A stretch of DNA of 64,000 nucleotides, from positions 17,516,098 to 17,580,097 of the forward strand of contig OY740772.1 of assembly GCA_963513935.1 (NCBI GenBank), given 5' to 3'. The translations under genes and the position numbers were made by a program. Below the pieces are notes generated by a model. It ran no database searches and was not told the DNA's origin. It saw only the letters and a list, made by a program, of their open reading frames with translations. Below are positions 22,151 through 35,345 of this stretch, piece after piece. How positions within the stretch are numbered: position 1 is the stretch's first letter; each line of letters begins with the position of its first letter. This DNA is from Aphrophora alni. Lineage: Eukaryota; Arthropoda; Insecta; Hemiptera; Aphrophoridae.

Positions 22151-24769
22151 AATGTGTACGTCGCCTCCCGGTACCTATTAATTAGGTGTTGTATTATTGA
22201 ATAGCACACATTCAGCGAATGACATTTAAAGGATTTAGCATACATGTATTTAAGCTATTTACATACAAAAGTGTAATGTATGTATATGTTTTTAAAATTA
22301 TTTAAAGTTTTATAAAAGTGTTTAGAGTGTTATTAGTATTTAAATTACATCATTTATCACGTTGCATAATTTGCAGATTCCATCCAATAATTGACGAAAT
22401 CCACGCAGAATGAAATGAAATCTAAGATTTGAAGAAAAAATAAAATAAAAATAATTTCGACATTTGTTGTAGTCAATGATCTCTTTATAGTTATATTCGC
22501 CACTGTCATTTTCGTTAGCTTTGTCGTTGTTATTGTTAATTATTATTATCTATCTTTATTAATTAAATCAGATTATGACAATTATTTTTCATTCAAGGAT
22601 AAAATAAAGCATTAAAGCTTAAAGTTTCAAATATTTTTATAATATAAATGAGCTACAATTTATATTTTATCCTTGTAGCAATATACAATGCTTTTTTTTA
22701 TCCTTGAATATGGAGTTTCAAGAAGAAATATCTGCTGTTACATTAAAATTGATTGTTTTTCATGATTGACATGTGTGGCCAATAGTACCAACTTGATGTT
22801 TATGAATATAATTCCTCATATTAGTTTACCTTTATATTTTTACAAGAAAATTTTAAAATTAGTGACGTCTGCATTGATAAATTTCGTCTTGGTTATTTAA
22901 TTTATAAACATATCTGTATCAAGTGCTAAATATCAATACACCAATGCGTGTATTTATGAACAGACGCACCAGTTACGCATAATTTATTTACTAAAACTTT
23001 TAATCAATTTCCTCATGTTGATCACTAATAAAGACATATAAACTGAAATGATACAGACCTGATCCTCCGTAAATAAGTTTCCATTTTAAATTGAATCAGT
23101 ATTTTGCAATATTCACGGGTCGCAATAATAACTAGAAGATTGCACACATAAATCCAAAGAGTGATCAGTACAAGCCTGCGCTACGAGGTATGAATCATAA
23201 CATTTACCGACATTTATTGCTTGCATATGCCATACTTATAATGTAATAAAGATACATCGGATTAACAGAAGTGGCGCTAACTATAGCAGATATTACGAAC
23301 GTATCACATTTATAACAATTTACTCCAGCTGGCGTGGGTCTCGGGCTTTAAAGCGACATCATATATTTATGGTCGGTCTGGGAAGGGAGCTTGGATGTTT
23401 ATCTAAAAGACTTGGTCAGCAGACCCGTACTTTGCCCTAATATATGGCGACACATATGTTGCTACCCTTTCTCATTGCTTAGTTACTATTGTTCATTTGC
23501 TTATCAAAGCAGTCCCCCCCACCACCTCCTCTCTATCTCTTTACGCCTTCCCCTTGTCAGAAAATGTTATGAAATATTTTTTACTGAAAAGACAATTTTT
23601 TTTTGTACATAAATTAAGTTGACTTTTAAGATATAAATATCTCTAAATGTAAGATAAAAAGAACACGCGATTACATTTAGCAAATAAATCGAATCGGAAA
23701 ACGTATCTAATTATATAATAATAAATAAAATTGGCAAGAAGCAAAATAAACCCGGAAAAAAATATTGAAATGTTAGTGGACAAACCCATTAAGCCAACCC
23801 AGTATAGAAATTAAGCGTTTATGAGATAAAAACTGAATAAAATTAATTAAATAATTTTTCAATACTTTATAAAGGCTTCGGTTAAATCTTCACAAGGAGT
23901 GATCACAAGGCTAGGCGATAAATATTTGGGAGAGACGACACAAGTTTGTTCAGCCCGATAAAACAGTTAGGTTATCACTACTTTGGCATACAACCCCTGA
24001 TTTAGTTGACCATTTTACGTTTTCTGTTCGACTCTGCCTTTGGTATTCCTTTTGTCTGTGTTTCGCTGTTTTTCCTGATGATCTTTACATACAGTTTTAG
24101 TTATGTTGACAACTCAGAGCTAGCTTTAACTCTGGCTCATTATTAGATTACCAACATACATTTTGTTTCCAACAAGGCCCTATGTTACTATGTTGTTGTC
24201 TTTTTTTCACACTTTTCATATTTCAGTTTCATCACTTTTTTACAGAAATTTAACTCTCGAAACGTGGATTATTAAGTTTTATATATATACAAATGATGGA
24301 AAATGTTTGAATAAACTAAATATATGATTGACTTAGCTATGTCTGAAATCTTTACTTAACTTTACCGAATAACTATTTAAAAGCTAATTCAAGATTAACA
24401 TCCATTCACTGTACAAAGTAGCCTATGGCAAATGGAGAACTATAAACGTAAGTAAAATGTATAACGTGCTGGGCTACAAATGGTTTTTTTCCGTACGTAC
24501 TTATGTTAAGAACAGTCATTTTGTTAGTTTGTTGTTTTTCAAATATTGTTTACTATATTTTAATATAAAACTAAATATGTTACTATGTGACATTGGATCA
24601 ACTATAGTTATTAAGTGAATAATCCTAGAATATGACAAACCATAAAAGTATCGTAGAACTATATTAAAAACTAAAATAAACAAGTTGCTTTAAGTGGAAA
24701 TCATAGGTAAAACTAGGCTTAAATTGTGAAAGTAACTGAGAATATTTTATTTTGAACAAATACATTGAA
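22151..24769. other. Loop of the foldback structure, no recognised gene
   Basis: About 2.6 kb between the inverted arms. It contains a small hairpin element at 22592-22708. I found no transposase or reverse transcriptase reading in either strand. Confidence 0.45.
22592..22708. mobile_element. Short element with ~20-bp terminal inverted repeats
   Basis: Begins TTCAAGGATAAAATAAAGCA and ends with the near-complement TGCTTTTTTTTATCCTTGAA. The inner part also pairs partially (ATAAAATATAAA-like). 117 bp, non-coding, MITE-like. Confidence 0.6.
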
Positions 24770-25595
24770 AACGGCAATGAAAATGAAAATAAATCAACAA
24801 CAATGACATCATTGATACCAACACTGATAAAGTTAAAAACTATAATAGGTGTATTAATTTTAACAAGAACAACTACGACATCTAAATAACAGCAACAATA
24901 ACGATGCTGAAAACAACGAAAACGACAAAGATATTATATAAACAAAATAACAGCTGTAACCATTGACATGATAATGACAACAACGCCAACACGCACCTTA
25001 AGGGGAATAAAAGAAAGTAGATAGGGAGAGCTAAGACACAGACAATAACGACAATTATAAATAATAACAACACTTTCAATCAAATTACTGACTACAATAA
25101 CATTAAGAACAACAATAACATCCTAGTCAGTAGGGACGGAATGTTTTAAAATAATATTCTAAATTTTAAAAAAATGGTGAAATTTTTAAAATACATAACA
25201 AAGTCTAGGTTGTCTATAACCACACAGTATGAGTATCATCTCAGATTCAGGGAATACAGTACCTCCCAGTTACAAAGAGTCGACTTCACTCTTTCTTCAA
25301 GACGTCTTAATACTTAAAGCAGAAAATTTACATTTCGACGTATAGCAGGAACTTTCTTTTTCTTACAACGTGTATAATGAGCTGAGCTTAGCACTTGATC
25401 CTCCTTCATACCTCAGGTCGAAAGTTGTAAGATGTTGTACAGGTTCTAAGACTTTCATAAAGTGTTAAGCCCGACCTGTGTAATCCGAGGGCTGGAGTTT
25501 ATGCTCCGGGAATTAACAAAATTCAACGGAGAAATTCTCTCTCGCTCTAACAACGATATTTGCATGTCATTGTTTGAGTTAATAATTTATTACAG
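24770..25595 (-). repeat. Foldback structure, right arm
   Basis: Reverse complement of 21155-22150, with A-rich and ACAACA-rich inner sequence and a conserved outer part that carries the MLSPTCVIR frame at 25462. It lacks the long GA tract of the left arm. Confidence 0.8.
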
Positions 25596-28305
25596 TAGTA
25601 TTATTATTGTAAGTTGTTTTATGTTAAGAAACATTTTGCTAAATAAAATTGGAAATTAAAACTATTAACTTAACTATGATGGGAAAATCAATCTTGCTAC
25701 TTAATATTCCGAACTCTTCTTAGCATTGATGATGTCAAAATATTAACAAATATTTTGCGAATATTAATTTGTAGTAATTTTTGTATATAAAACGACTTTT
25801 CGAGAGTATCAATTAACTTTCTTTATCGAGTGAAAATTCTTGGATCATGACAACATTTAAAGGGCCTATACAGTCTCGTATTCCAGGACTATGTTCGAAA
25901 ATAAGAAACGTAAGAAGCTGTCATGAAATGTCAATACAACTATCTTACCATGAACGATATTTTCCTCCAGGAGAGGGAAATGCTTTATTCTCCATTTTAA
26001 GTACGTGATTCCCGTAATTGTGACTCTCAGGTGTTACCTGGGCTAAGCGCTAAAACCATAAACCTCATTTTCCCTGAAAGGTTCCACGGCAAAGTTTTCA
26101 CATGATTTCAATTGGTTCCTAAACCTCTGGGACAATTTAATCTGTCATTGTTTCCTCTGGTCAACTCGGTTATCCCTCCTCAGTTTTCTTTCGTAGTAAC
26201 ACTGCCTCGAAGAAGCTTGCTGTCTCTTCCCAGTGCTCGTCTTCCCAAGCATCTTGTCTTTTCTTTCTGCACTCCACCCATCGTTGTCGAAAGAGATTAG
26301 TTCTTGTAAACTTAGCCCAACAAACGATTTGTGCAATAATTGATAATAAGTAAATAGTTAAAAATATAACTAATTAACCTAAAAATTAAATATTGAAGAA
26401 TAAATGAAACCTAAATTATTCATTATATATCACTTTACTTCAGTACTATATGTGAATCTTTACAACATCATAATTAACAATTTTGAAAATAGAATTCACA
26501 ACATGAATTTGTTAGTTTTTATGGAAAATTCTGGAAGCAGTTCTACACTATTGACACCGCAGGTTAAAACACATTTTGTGAATTTTCTTAATTCTATTCA
26601 AGTTCAGTTGCATCTCCAATGTGAGTCTTGGAACCTGATTTTTAAAAATATCTTCTTCCATTGAAACTCTAGACGTGGTGAAGATTAAGGCGACTTCAAG
26701 TACTTCCACAACATCAGTTAATGTTCTCCCGTTAATATATTTGACCACATAGACTCCATTTCAAGCCAGTGGATTAAATTCAGTGTATTTAATGCATCTC
26801 TAATGCTGGTTTAACATATCTACGGGTTCACATTACTAAAGATTGTTTTATTGGATTGGTATAGTGAGCCATTGCGTTTTTCCACTTAGGTTCTCTTCAA
26901 CGGTTAAGGGCCTCTAAATTACTCCATCTTTTTGAGGATGATTTCAATTACGATTTTTATTTACCGCAATCAGGTTCTGGACCATTGATTGTGATCTGAT
27001 CGAGGTTCGTTAGTCTTTTCATTCCCTTGAATATTCTATAAACACTCATCTACGTAAATCATATATAAGGATTGATGGTATTTTCCTACACAAAAATAAT
27101 TATATTCAAATGAACGTATAACTTTTATCGTCACCCGGCTGTCTGATCTATGTTACTCTCTTTGGCATATCGTCTTACTAAACACAGCCTTGTAATTCCA
27201 TATAACCTACACTTCTGACTGTTTCATCATTTATTATAATCACCACTTAAGCAGCAATATCTCACACCTGGTACTTATGTGAAACGAGATTCATTCGTGT
27301 AAAACATTATGACATTATTGTCTATAGTTTTATCTTCCATCTTTCATTTTAGGAATAAAAATATTCACTCGTGGAATCTTCTTCATCAAAATCCTGTCTC
27401 ATGGTTAGAAGAGATAACAAAATTCACATCCACCCTATCAATTTGGACTTTAACAAACGCATTTAACATGGGCTACATCCAAGATGTTATATAAGCTACT
27501 TGCAGTACAATCCCTGTACTGAATTTTACAATATAAATAAACGGCGAAGAAGAAAATCTCTCCTTTCAGTTATTACCATTTTCATTAGAGTACATTTGAA
27601 TACAAAGACACACAACACCGGACTTATACAACAAAAGGTTATTCTAATGTGACTAAGCCTACTTCATCCCTCAGTGGACAACCCTTCTTTTCGCACATCC
27701 ACTTCCCTTAAGCCCGGCCAAGGTGGGTAATCTCTTAACTTAAAACTGAGAGAAACATTTTTATTTTTCATGAGAAATGTTTGCTTGGAACTTTAACCTA
27801 CAGAGTGTTTGAAATTATAATTAGACTCTTTATTTATGAGTGAGTTTACTTTGGTACTATAGAGTAGGGTCATAAATTCTGCCTCTACACTATTTTTATA
27901 ATTATTTGGTATACAAAAATACAAACTTTAAAATCTTAGTTTAAATTATTCGGAATTATAATTTTCTTTACCCCCTCCAAGAGTGGTCTATGTTTGATCA
28001 ACTGTAGTGACTTTAATAGGAAAGGAGAAGGAAAGTAATACATTATTTTAGTTGTCTTCATAAGTAGAAAGATTTTTGTGTGTACAATATAATTATTTCA
28101 AGAAACATTGTACCTTCGGGAGAGTTAATATATTATTGGCGCTTAAAAATATAGAAGCACTTATATGTCCAGAAAAATACAGATAGAAAGAAAATGACAC
28201 AACAAGGAGCGCTGGATACACACTAAATGGCGTACAATAATCCCTTTAGGTCCAAATCACAAGACACTAAAGTAAAATAACATTTTCCATAGAAGAAATA
28301 TTGAA
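25596..28305. other. No recognised gene
   Basis: A moderately GC-richer patch lies at 26100-26300. Minus-strand frames at 26145-26336 and 26548-26748 are open but unrecognised. At about 27265-27310 the minus strand reads ISFHIST after a stop, faintly like the D-E-S-R-F segment of Tc1 transposases, but nothing adjacent supports it. Confidence 0.4.
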
Positions 28306-28309
28306 TAGA

Positions 28310-28455
28310 AACCAATACAAACCTATGGGTTGGAGGCTATAAAGTATCGGCTAGCCTCCCCCAAGCCAGTCATAAGATTCCATTATGAAAGACAACTTTA
28401 GGTCGGACCTTTGGGACTTTACAAATCAATAGGAACAAATGGCCTCAGACTAGAT
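28310..28455 (+). repeat. Dispersed repeat family F, copy 1
   Basis: Shares GAGGCTATAAAGTATCGGC, CCCAAGCCAGCCATAAG-like and AATGGGAACAAATG-like blocks with 54785-54975. Same orientation, diverged. Confidence 0.6.
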
Positions 28456-29529
28456 TGGACTGGACGAGACTACAGTTACGACAATTTATGAAGTTATGAT
28501 CTCAGGCTAGAGGTATTTTTGGGTGTAATATTGGTCGCCTTAAAAAGGTATAGTTATATAGATGTTAAAACATTTTTTAAATAAATATATAACAATTTTA
28601 AAAACATTATAGAGGAGAACGTATTTAAAAAATATTATTTGACTTGAATCATTTAAAAAAGTATACACTTTAAGACGTGAAGTATCTTATTTTAATAGTT
28701 TTTATTGTTTTTCGATATTTTAAAACCCTGTAGTTTTGAAGTGTAATCTGGACATTGTTCAAATGATCATCCTAAAGTTTTTATTACAAAAATTAAAACT
28801 CAATAGAAACTTGTGCTTTATTTTCAGGAAAAAAAATTCATGCAGGTTTATTTTGTTTTGGAAGGGTAAAAACAATAAACATATAGCAAAATAGAAGGGG
28901 AAAAAACAACAATAAAAACAAAGAAAGGGTATAATAAAGGATAGTCAATAAATAAGCTAAAGTAAAGTATAATAGGCCTATATCTCGCTTATTAAATACA
29001 CAGGGTAACAATTTTATCACCGATCAAAGGGATTCTTATTTTAAATTTTGCTATACCAAAACGACATAGTAGGGGAGACTTATGAAGCTCCTCATATAGG
29101 AGGTCAATAGATTCTATTTCTGAAGTTAAAAAATGAACTTTTAAATTTATTATTCAATTTACATGAGACTTTAAGTCAAAGTCATTGTGAATTTCAAATT
29201 AAGGTATTAAATGTTTAAAAATGATACAGAAATGGAAGGTCTCGGATTTTAAAAAAATGTATAGTTTCACATTTTACCTAAAAAATTAATCAATAATCTA
29301 CAGACTGTAAAAATTTCAATTATTTTAATTTATTTATTAGATTGTGATTTTTTTTTTCAACTTACTTGCTATGTTTAAAAATTAAAAATAATATGAAAAA
29401 AATTATATTTTCGTTTGCAAGTGCTGCTAGCCACAACAGTTCGAAGTTACCAGGAGACGAGGAAACCCTAATTTGTCATAAAAAGCTTTAATTACATTCC
29501 TCAATATAACATTTCCACAGTAGTCATAC
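28456..29529. other. No recognised gene
   Basis: AT-rich, no transposon protein or repeat recognised before the transposase remnant that begins at about 29530. Confidence 0.4.
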
Positions 29530-30160
29530 CAGACGTTTCAAAGATTATGTCGCCGAGTTCCCCTGGTTTCTCATCTATGAAAACATCGACCTTCATAAAA
29601 TCCCAGTAAAAATACTCCAGGAAAAACTGATCAGCTCATCTGGAGGCCATTTTTGTGTATCACGTAGCTTAATCCAGTTTACTTTGAAAAACTTTGTCCA
29701 AATATTGATTTACTTGAAGATTTCCATGAGCAGGGCAGCCGTCATGGATAAATATAACACTACAATTAAGTTGTCCACTGAGATTCCCTTCAAAGTAGGT
29801 CCTACTATGTGTGGCCCCACCACCACATTTACTTTTTGACACAACGGGCAGTAGCGATAACAGTTTTCATATGGGTTTTTCTTGACCCACATACTTTATT
29901 TTGATTGTTAGTGTAACCATCTACTACAAAAGTACATTCTTACTCTTCATTCTGGGATTCATATGAATATTCACAATCATGTTTACCCACAACTCCATTC
30001 TTCTGAATTCGTCCACATACTGAAGTTTTTGAACGCTTCAGATCTTAAAATACTTGTATCTTTCTTTTTGCAATACTATTTTACACGTTTCTCTACTCGT
30101 CCTCAATTCTAATGTCAAGTCCTTTGTACATGATTCAAAATTCATTACAACAGCAGCACA
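29530..30160 (-). pseudogene. DDE-type transposase remnant (Tc3/mariner-like superfamily)
   Basis: Minus-strand frames read in order CTFVVDGYTNNQNKVCGS (family: E-C-T-F...G-x-x-N-x-Q-N), VNVVVGPHIVGPTLKG (family: N-V-W-x-G...I-G-P), and FIHDGCPAHGNLQVNQYLDK (family: Q-Q-D-G-A-P-x-H...V-R-x-Y-L-D). They end with FFLEYFYWDFMKVDVFID (family: D-F-F-L-W-G-x-L-K). The D of HDG is the second catalytic aspartate; the third acidic site region (W-P-x-R-S-x-D) is scrambled. Upstream to 30160 a weaker N-terminal segment (RSKTSVCGRIQKNGVVGK) may be the helix-turn-helix part. Many stops and frameshifts. Intact versions cut and paste a DNA transposon. Confidence 0.8.
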
Positions 30161-30796
30161 AATAAATTATTTTCTTCTTCATTAGTTACTGTAAATGGTC
30201 GCATTTTTTTAGTTCTAACAGAGTTCTCACAGCCAGTATTTTAAACACGTCATCAACACTTAGTATGGTATTTTAACAAGATTTCCTGTTCTAGAATAAT
30301 TTGAGAATGATTTTCTTAAACTTCACTGCTTGTCAGTCATATCTTGGATATATGATGTAACAAAACAACACTTTTTTTTCTTCAATAATTTAAGTTGCCA
30401 TAACACGAAATATTCTAACTACAAACAGCAGAACAATAAACCTCCCTTAGAGATACTAATAACATAACCTGTTGGCCTAGCACAATACTTTAAAATACAC
30501 ATAGTAAACAGCTGGTTACTCAATTGTTGTAACAATGCTAGCACAGAAAAATTGCATTATCATCTCCCTGGTCCTAAAATACCAATCTTAGGTTCCACGC
30601 TCGATCATTATATTGTTTTTCTACTTTGTAAAATATTGTCGGCTATTGTTAACTATTACCTAAAATAAAATAAATAAATCCATTCAAAATATTGGGTTAG
30701 ATACAATCATAAATAGTTTTAAAATAAAAAAGTTATGAATATAAAGAAATTGTTGAAGTTTAGTCTACAAAAATTTACTAGTTTATCATTGCGTCT

Positions 30797-30860
30797 TTTA
30801 GGCAAGTGGGTAAAGTCATGGCTTCATATTTTGAAGGTCCCCAGTTTAAATGCCTTCAAT
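30797..30860 (+). mobile_element. tRNA-like SINE head or tRNA pseudogene
   Basis: TTAGGCAAGTGGGTAAAG fits a polymerase III A box, and about 30 bases later CCCCAGTTTAAATGCC fits a decayed B box (GGTTCRANTCC). A clean acceptor stem is missing, so a functional tRNA is unlikely. It runs into a (TA)n tract, as many SINEs end in simple repeats. Confidence 0.45.
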
Positions 30861-30866
30861 CATTTA

Positions 30867-30870
<4 letters not shown>

Positions 30871-30914
<44 letters not shown>
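30871..30914. repeat. (AT)n microsatellite
   Basis: About 22 AT units directly downstream of the tRNA-like sequence. Confidence 0.95.
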
Positions 30915-30917
<3 letters not shown>

Positions 30918-32322
30918 ATTTTTAATTTTATGCTATTTCTAACAAAAACTTCAAAAGAAAATAAACGGTGCAAAAATAATGTACATACTATCTCACAATT
31001 AATTTCAAATTCCTGTATAACAATTATTTTAAGTGTCATGTAACCTAAATCTAAAAAGTAAATTTTTATCCTCAAAAATAGAACACATGACCTCCAATAT
31101 GTGTTTAAATGGTATATTATAGATGGTATCCGTGTCAGGAGTAAACAGACTAGCTCCATGCAAGATTCGAGCTCCTTAGTTCTCCCCCACCATGTCTTTT
31201 AAATACAGCAAACTTTAATATAGGAATCCCTATGGTAAGTGCTAAAAATATCAGCTGTGTATACTTATATTTATATTATACAATATGTCTCAAGTAAATT
31301 GTAAAAGGTTAAAAAAATAGTCTAAATTTAATTTTAATAAAAGATTTTGGGGTATTAGTAATTATGTTTCAAATATTAGTTTTGAGCACCTTTGAAGTGT
31401 CACATCTGTCAAACGTCACATCTGCCTACATCCAAACTCCAGGAACGATTTTAGTCAAATTTACCATGTTGAAATTTGTCCTAATATCTTGAAATTTTCC
31501 CCATTTTTTCTGTAACTCAAAATGTAGGGATTTCTACCAAAGAAAAATCACAAAGTAGGCTCTAACGTTTTGCTCAAGTGTCGCCTCTATGGATCCAAAT
31601 AAAAGTATTGGTCCCCCATCTCTTTAAAAGCGCCGGCTCCCGAATTATAAATAAAAATAAAAATTAAATACGTAAATCCTTAAAATTGGCTCTACCGACT
31701 TAATGTATATTTTAAAGAAATGTGAGGATTATTGACGTAAACCCGATTATAAAATCGAAACGTAATGAAAATAACGGGGTTTCAGTAATCAGAAAATATA
31801 AAAATGAACCTTTATCACTGTCATTAAAAGCTCCATTTCAATGAAATACAATTTAAGCCGATTACATATTACGGTAAAAGTGAAACAAGTTTAGCCACTT
31901 ATTAAATAAATAATTTTTTTTTGAAATTTTGTTCATTTTCACTTTTCGATAGACAACTAACTAAAAATTGACAATAATTGTTATTTGTTTTTGGAGATGA
32001 GTGGGTGAGAATGTTTGGACAATTTTTTTCTATAATTTATTTATATATCGCAATTAAAACTATTAAAACGCAATTATTTATGATTCAGTAACGTGGTAAT
32101 ATTTGAAAAACAGTCGAAACAGCTGTTGTTAGAATTTAACTTAGTTTCAAGTTCGCTCAGGCCTCATTATTATTATTCATTCATTATTACAGTCACTCAT
32201 TCATTATTACAGTCGGCCTATTAGAACAAATATACAATTATTTACTAACAACGCGTTGTTAAAAATTGTGAAAACAAATCATAACTTTATTATTTTATTT
32301 TATGAAAATGAAACTCATGAAT
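30915..32322. other. AT-rich region with dispersed repeat family C, copy 2
   Basis: The recognised part is about 31400-31900: AAAATTGGCTCTACCGACTT at about 31683 and the upstream CTATGGATCCAAATAAAA block match the other family C copies. The rest shows nothing I recognise. Confidence 0.5.
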
Positions 32323-32671
32323 TATAAATAATTAACAATTGACACTGTGATAACCAAGTAGACTACAACACTGTGCCTTCTAAATTACGACTGCCGCAAA
32401 GTAATCACACATACATGTACTAAAAGCAGAATATTGCTTTAATATCTTCATCTACTACTAAATTAAGGAATCATTGGACCCAGTAGATTATTATAACCTC
32501 ATATTATCCTGTGCTACTCAGTATTACATGTTTTGCGGCAGTTTTCATTATCTAGGGAATAATATGACACTATTCTGCAATACCATGTCTGGGTCGTAAC
32601 TATCACTGTTTGGCTTTGGTTTGGTTTGGTTTCCACTGCTACAACTATAAACTGAAGGCCAATTAGTTCTG
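32323..32671 (-). repeat. Inverted repeat E, right copy
   Basis: Reverse complement of 18793-19129, very similar throughout, including the nested ACTGCCGCAAA...TTTGCGGCAGT pair. Homology stops at AGGCCAATT on one side and AATAATTAACAATT on the other. Confidence 0.85.
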
Positions 32672-33379
32672 AAAAGGTAATTACTTTAGGTTTAGTAGAA
32701 TTATTTATATTATTTACGATAAATTTAGAATAAATAAAATAGATTAATTTGGAATGAATATACCTGAAGATGTAATGGTGTAGAAAAGTGTTACAAGTGG
32801 AGATAGTCTTACCTATTTTTATTATGAACAATAATAAAGTTGGGGAAAGTAAACAGTTTTGTTACATTATGCAATACACTGAGTAGTCTGTTATTATTTG
32901 AGATTTTCTTGTGTCGGTTTAAACCGATGGGGATTTTTTTTTTGGAGCGACTGTGACGAACACTCTGGATTAGTATAATGACAATTATATCCAAGACTCT
33001 CATCAAAAAGCCTATTATTGATGTTTTTAACAGATGTTAGAGCTCCGTAGCCATCCGTATAGTCTTAACTCGAGGATCAAGAAAACGAAACAATAGGGAG
33101 ATAAAAAGAAAAAAGAATAATCTTATTCAGTAGTTTACTTCAAGTAGGGACTTCAAGAGTCTTGCAAAATCTTGACATGTCACAAACTATTGAACACCAA
33201 ACACATACTGCAACATCTTAGTAAAAAATAACATTTGTGACTCTGAAAAGGCTCCAGAGAGATAGTACCTTTATCGGCTGAGACCCGCGCTGGGGAGCAA
33301 TAAAAACTGCTAATTGTATTGTATACTGTATCATATATTTACTTAGTTTAATTTTTATGCTCCACTTTCACGTATGCGT
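32672..33379. other. No recognised gene
   Basis: Minus-strand frames here extend only through AT-rich sequence. No domain recognised. Confidence 0.4.
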
Positions 33380-33970
33380 CATAAAACCGAAGTCGGGTTT
33401 TTTGCGGTTATATACATTTTTAAATCCACCGAACCCCAGAAAAATGGTTTTAGAAAATTACGCCAAACAATCTACAGCCCAAACATGTCAACCGATTTTA
33501 ATTGGACATATTTTGGATTTATATATTTTTTATATACATTTTAATTTGAGAGTACGAAAAACACAAACTTACGATTTTCTCAAAAACTATTTTGATGAAA
33601 TTTTGCTCAAATGTAGCCTCTAAAGACCCACGCAAAACGTATTTGTAGCTGCTATATTTACAAAAACGCTGTTTCGTGAACAAGAAACTACAAAATTGTC
33701 CATGGATAACTGTCGATTACTTATCCTAACTGGCTGTTGTAAAAAAGGTGTCATTTCTAAAATTCAACTCTACCGATTTCAGTCAAATTTTCATTGAAAA
33801 AATGACGTAAACTGGTGTGAAAAATCGCAAGTAAAAAAGATATTTGTGAATAATTAGTAAAATACAAAATGAACTGGACCGACGTCAATACAAGTTCGAA
33901 TTCAATCAAAAACAACTACATCCTGCTACAACGATTTTTTGACTGACATCTAATAAACTTTCTTTTTGGT
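33380..33970 (+). repeat. Dispersed repeat family C, copy 3
   Basis: Contains TGAAATTTTGCTCAAATGTA then CCTCTAAAGACCC (33595-33630) and CAACTCTACCGATTTCAGTC at about 33767, in the same order as in the other family C copies. Confidence 0.5.
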
Positions 33971-35204
33971 AGTTTAGGGAGTTTTAATTTGGTTTTGGGG
34001 AAGTGAGAGTGAGAAAGTTGGTCAAATTTTTTGACACTGTATATTTTTACTATTTTTCTAAGGTAGAATAGAAAGTAAGATTACATTATTTGTACATTGG
34101 ACCTTCGTCTATTCAGTAATGAAAAGTTTTTTTGCATAGTTTTTACACTATGAAATCATTTAAATAGATTATCACTAGATGGGATTTATATTTTTTAAAT
34201 TTGGTTTACCACTATATAACTTTTTTTTTTGGAGAGGGGTGAATTTACCTGTTTAGCACAAAAGTTTTTTGTAGTAGAAAATATTTGTAAGATTTCAATT
34301 TTATATCTTTCCTACTTTAAAATTTATTTATTCGATTCCATGCTTTTTAAACACCTATAAATTTGTACATGCTATGATTTACAGGGTTTTATTGGTTATA
34401 ATTATTACAATATTTAAATTAGACGGTGCAAATGTATTGCACAAACTTTCTCACTCACCCATCCACAAAGTGAAAACTATTCGTTAGTGTAAATGTTAGT
34501 TGTCAATCAAATTGTTAAAATAGACGCTGTGTTAGGAACAAAATATTTATAAAATTTAATGACGCCTAAAATTGCTTTACCTGACCGTTCTTACCGTAAA
34601 GAGTATTTGATTAAATAGAGCTTTGTTTTTATTATGGCCTAACCATAATACATTTTCCTCGGTATTTTGCACACGTGTATGGGCCACTAATATTCATTTT
34701 GTAAAAGACATTTTGTTTGAGTCCTTAGAGAGGACACTTGAACAAAATTTGATGAAAATCGTTGGAGAAGATTTTCATGAAAATTGTAACTCTGTATTGT
34801 TTTCATATTACAACTACTCTCAAATTTTTATTCCAAAAAAAACTTAACAAAAATATGGTTCATAATATGCTCACGTACCCAATTTGATTAAAATCGGTTC
34901 ACGCGTTTCGGCTGTAGAACAGCGCACAGATGAAACTACTTTTTTTTAAAAACTCCTACAAATATATCTGTACAAATTTAACATCAATGATTTGACCTAA
35001 AATATAACTTTCTCTATACAACCTATACTTGATCAAATAAAACTACAGTGTAAATCATTACCCCCATAAGTTGAAATCCAAACCGTCCCTCAGGAATACG
35101 ATACAGAAATTGGCTGTAGTTAGAGTAAAACAAATTAACACATGATTTGTGAAATAGCCAAGTCGTATCCTCCAATGGTAATCAGGGACCAGGGTGTCGA
35201 CGTC
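33971..35204. other. AT-rich, with an insect-type dispersed repeat tail
   Basis: At about 34887-34930 AAAATCGGTTCACGCGTTTC followed by ACAGCGCACAGATGAAAC is a widespread type of insect repeat motif; 34930-35080 resembles the minus strand of 6060-6330. No coding region supported. Confidence 0.4.
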
Positions 35205-35345
35205 GTGTTATAAACCGCAAAATATATAATGTGCAACGTAAATCCTCAACCCGGAGCTAATTGTGAGGTTGTAATGGCACTGGGGCTCTCTGCTGACTTG
35301 ATTTAGTTTCGCCGCATACACATTAAGACAATATGATATGTCCCC
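35205..35345 (+). repeat. Signal-peptide module, diverged copy
   Basis: Aligns with the 5' part of the module at 46610-46760: CGCAAAATATA, AACGTAAATCCT, GCTAATTGT, GTTGTAATG, then CATACACATTAAGACAATATG against CACATAAACTTCAAGACAACATGG. The coding part is not preserved. The oldest of the four copies in this window. Confidence 0.5.

Noticed and set aside
21169..25659. Paired MLSPTCVIR frames as a real gene
   Set aside because: They fall in the outer foldback arms, run into (GA)n in one copy and AT-rich DNA in the other, and have no domain. Kept only as a note on the arms.
27265..27310. Tc1 transposase block
   Set aside because: A single weak match on the minus strand after a stop, with no second catalytic block in order nearby.
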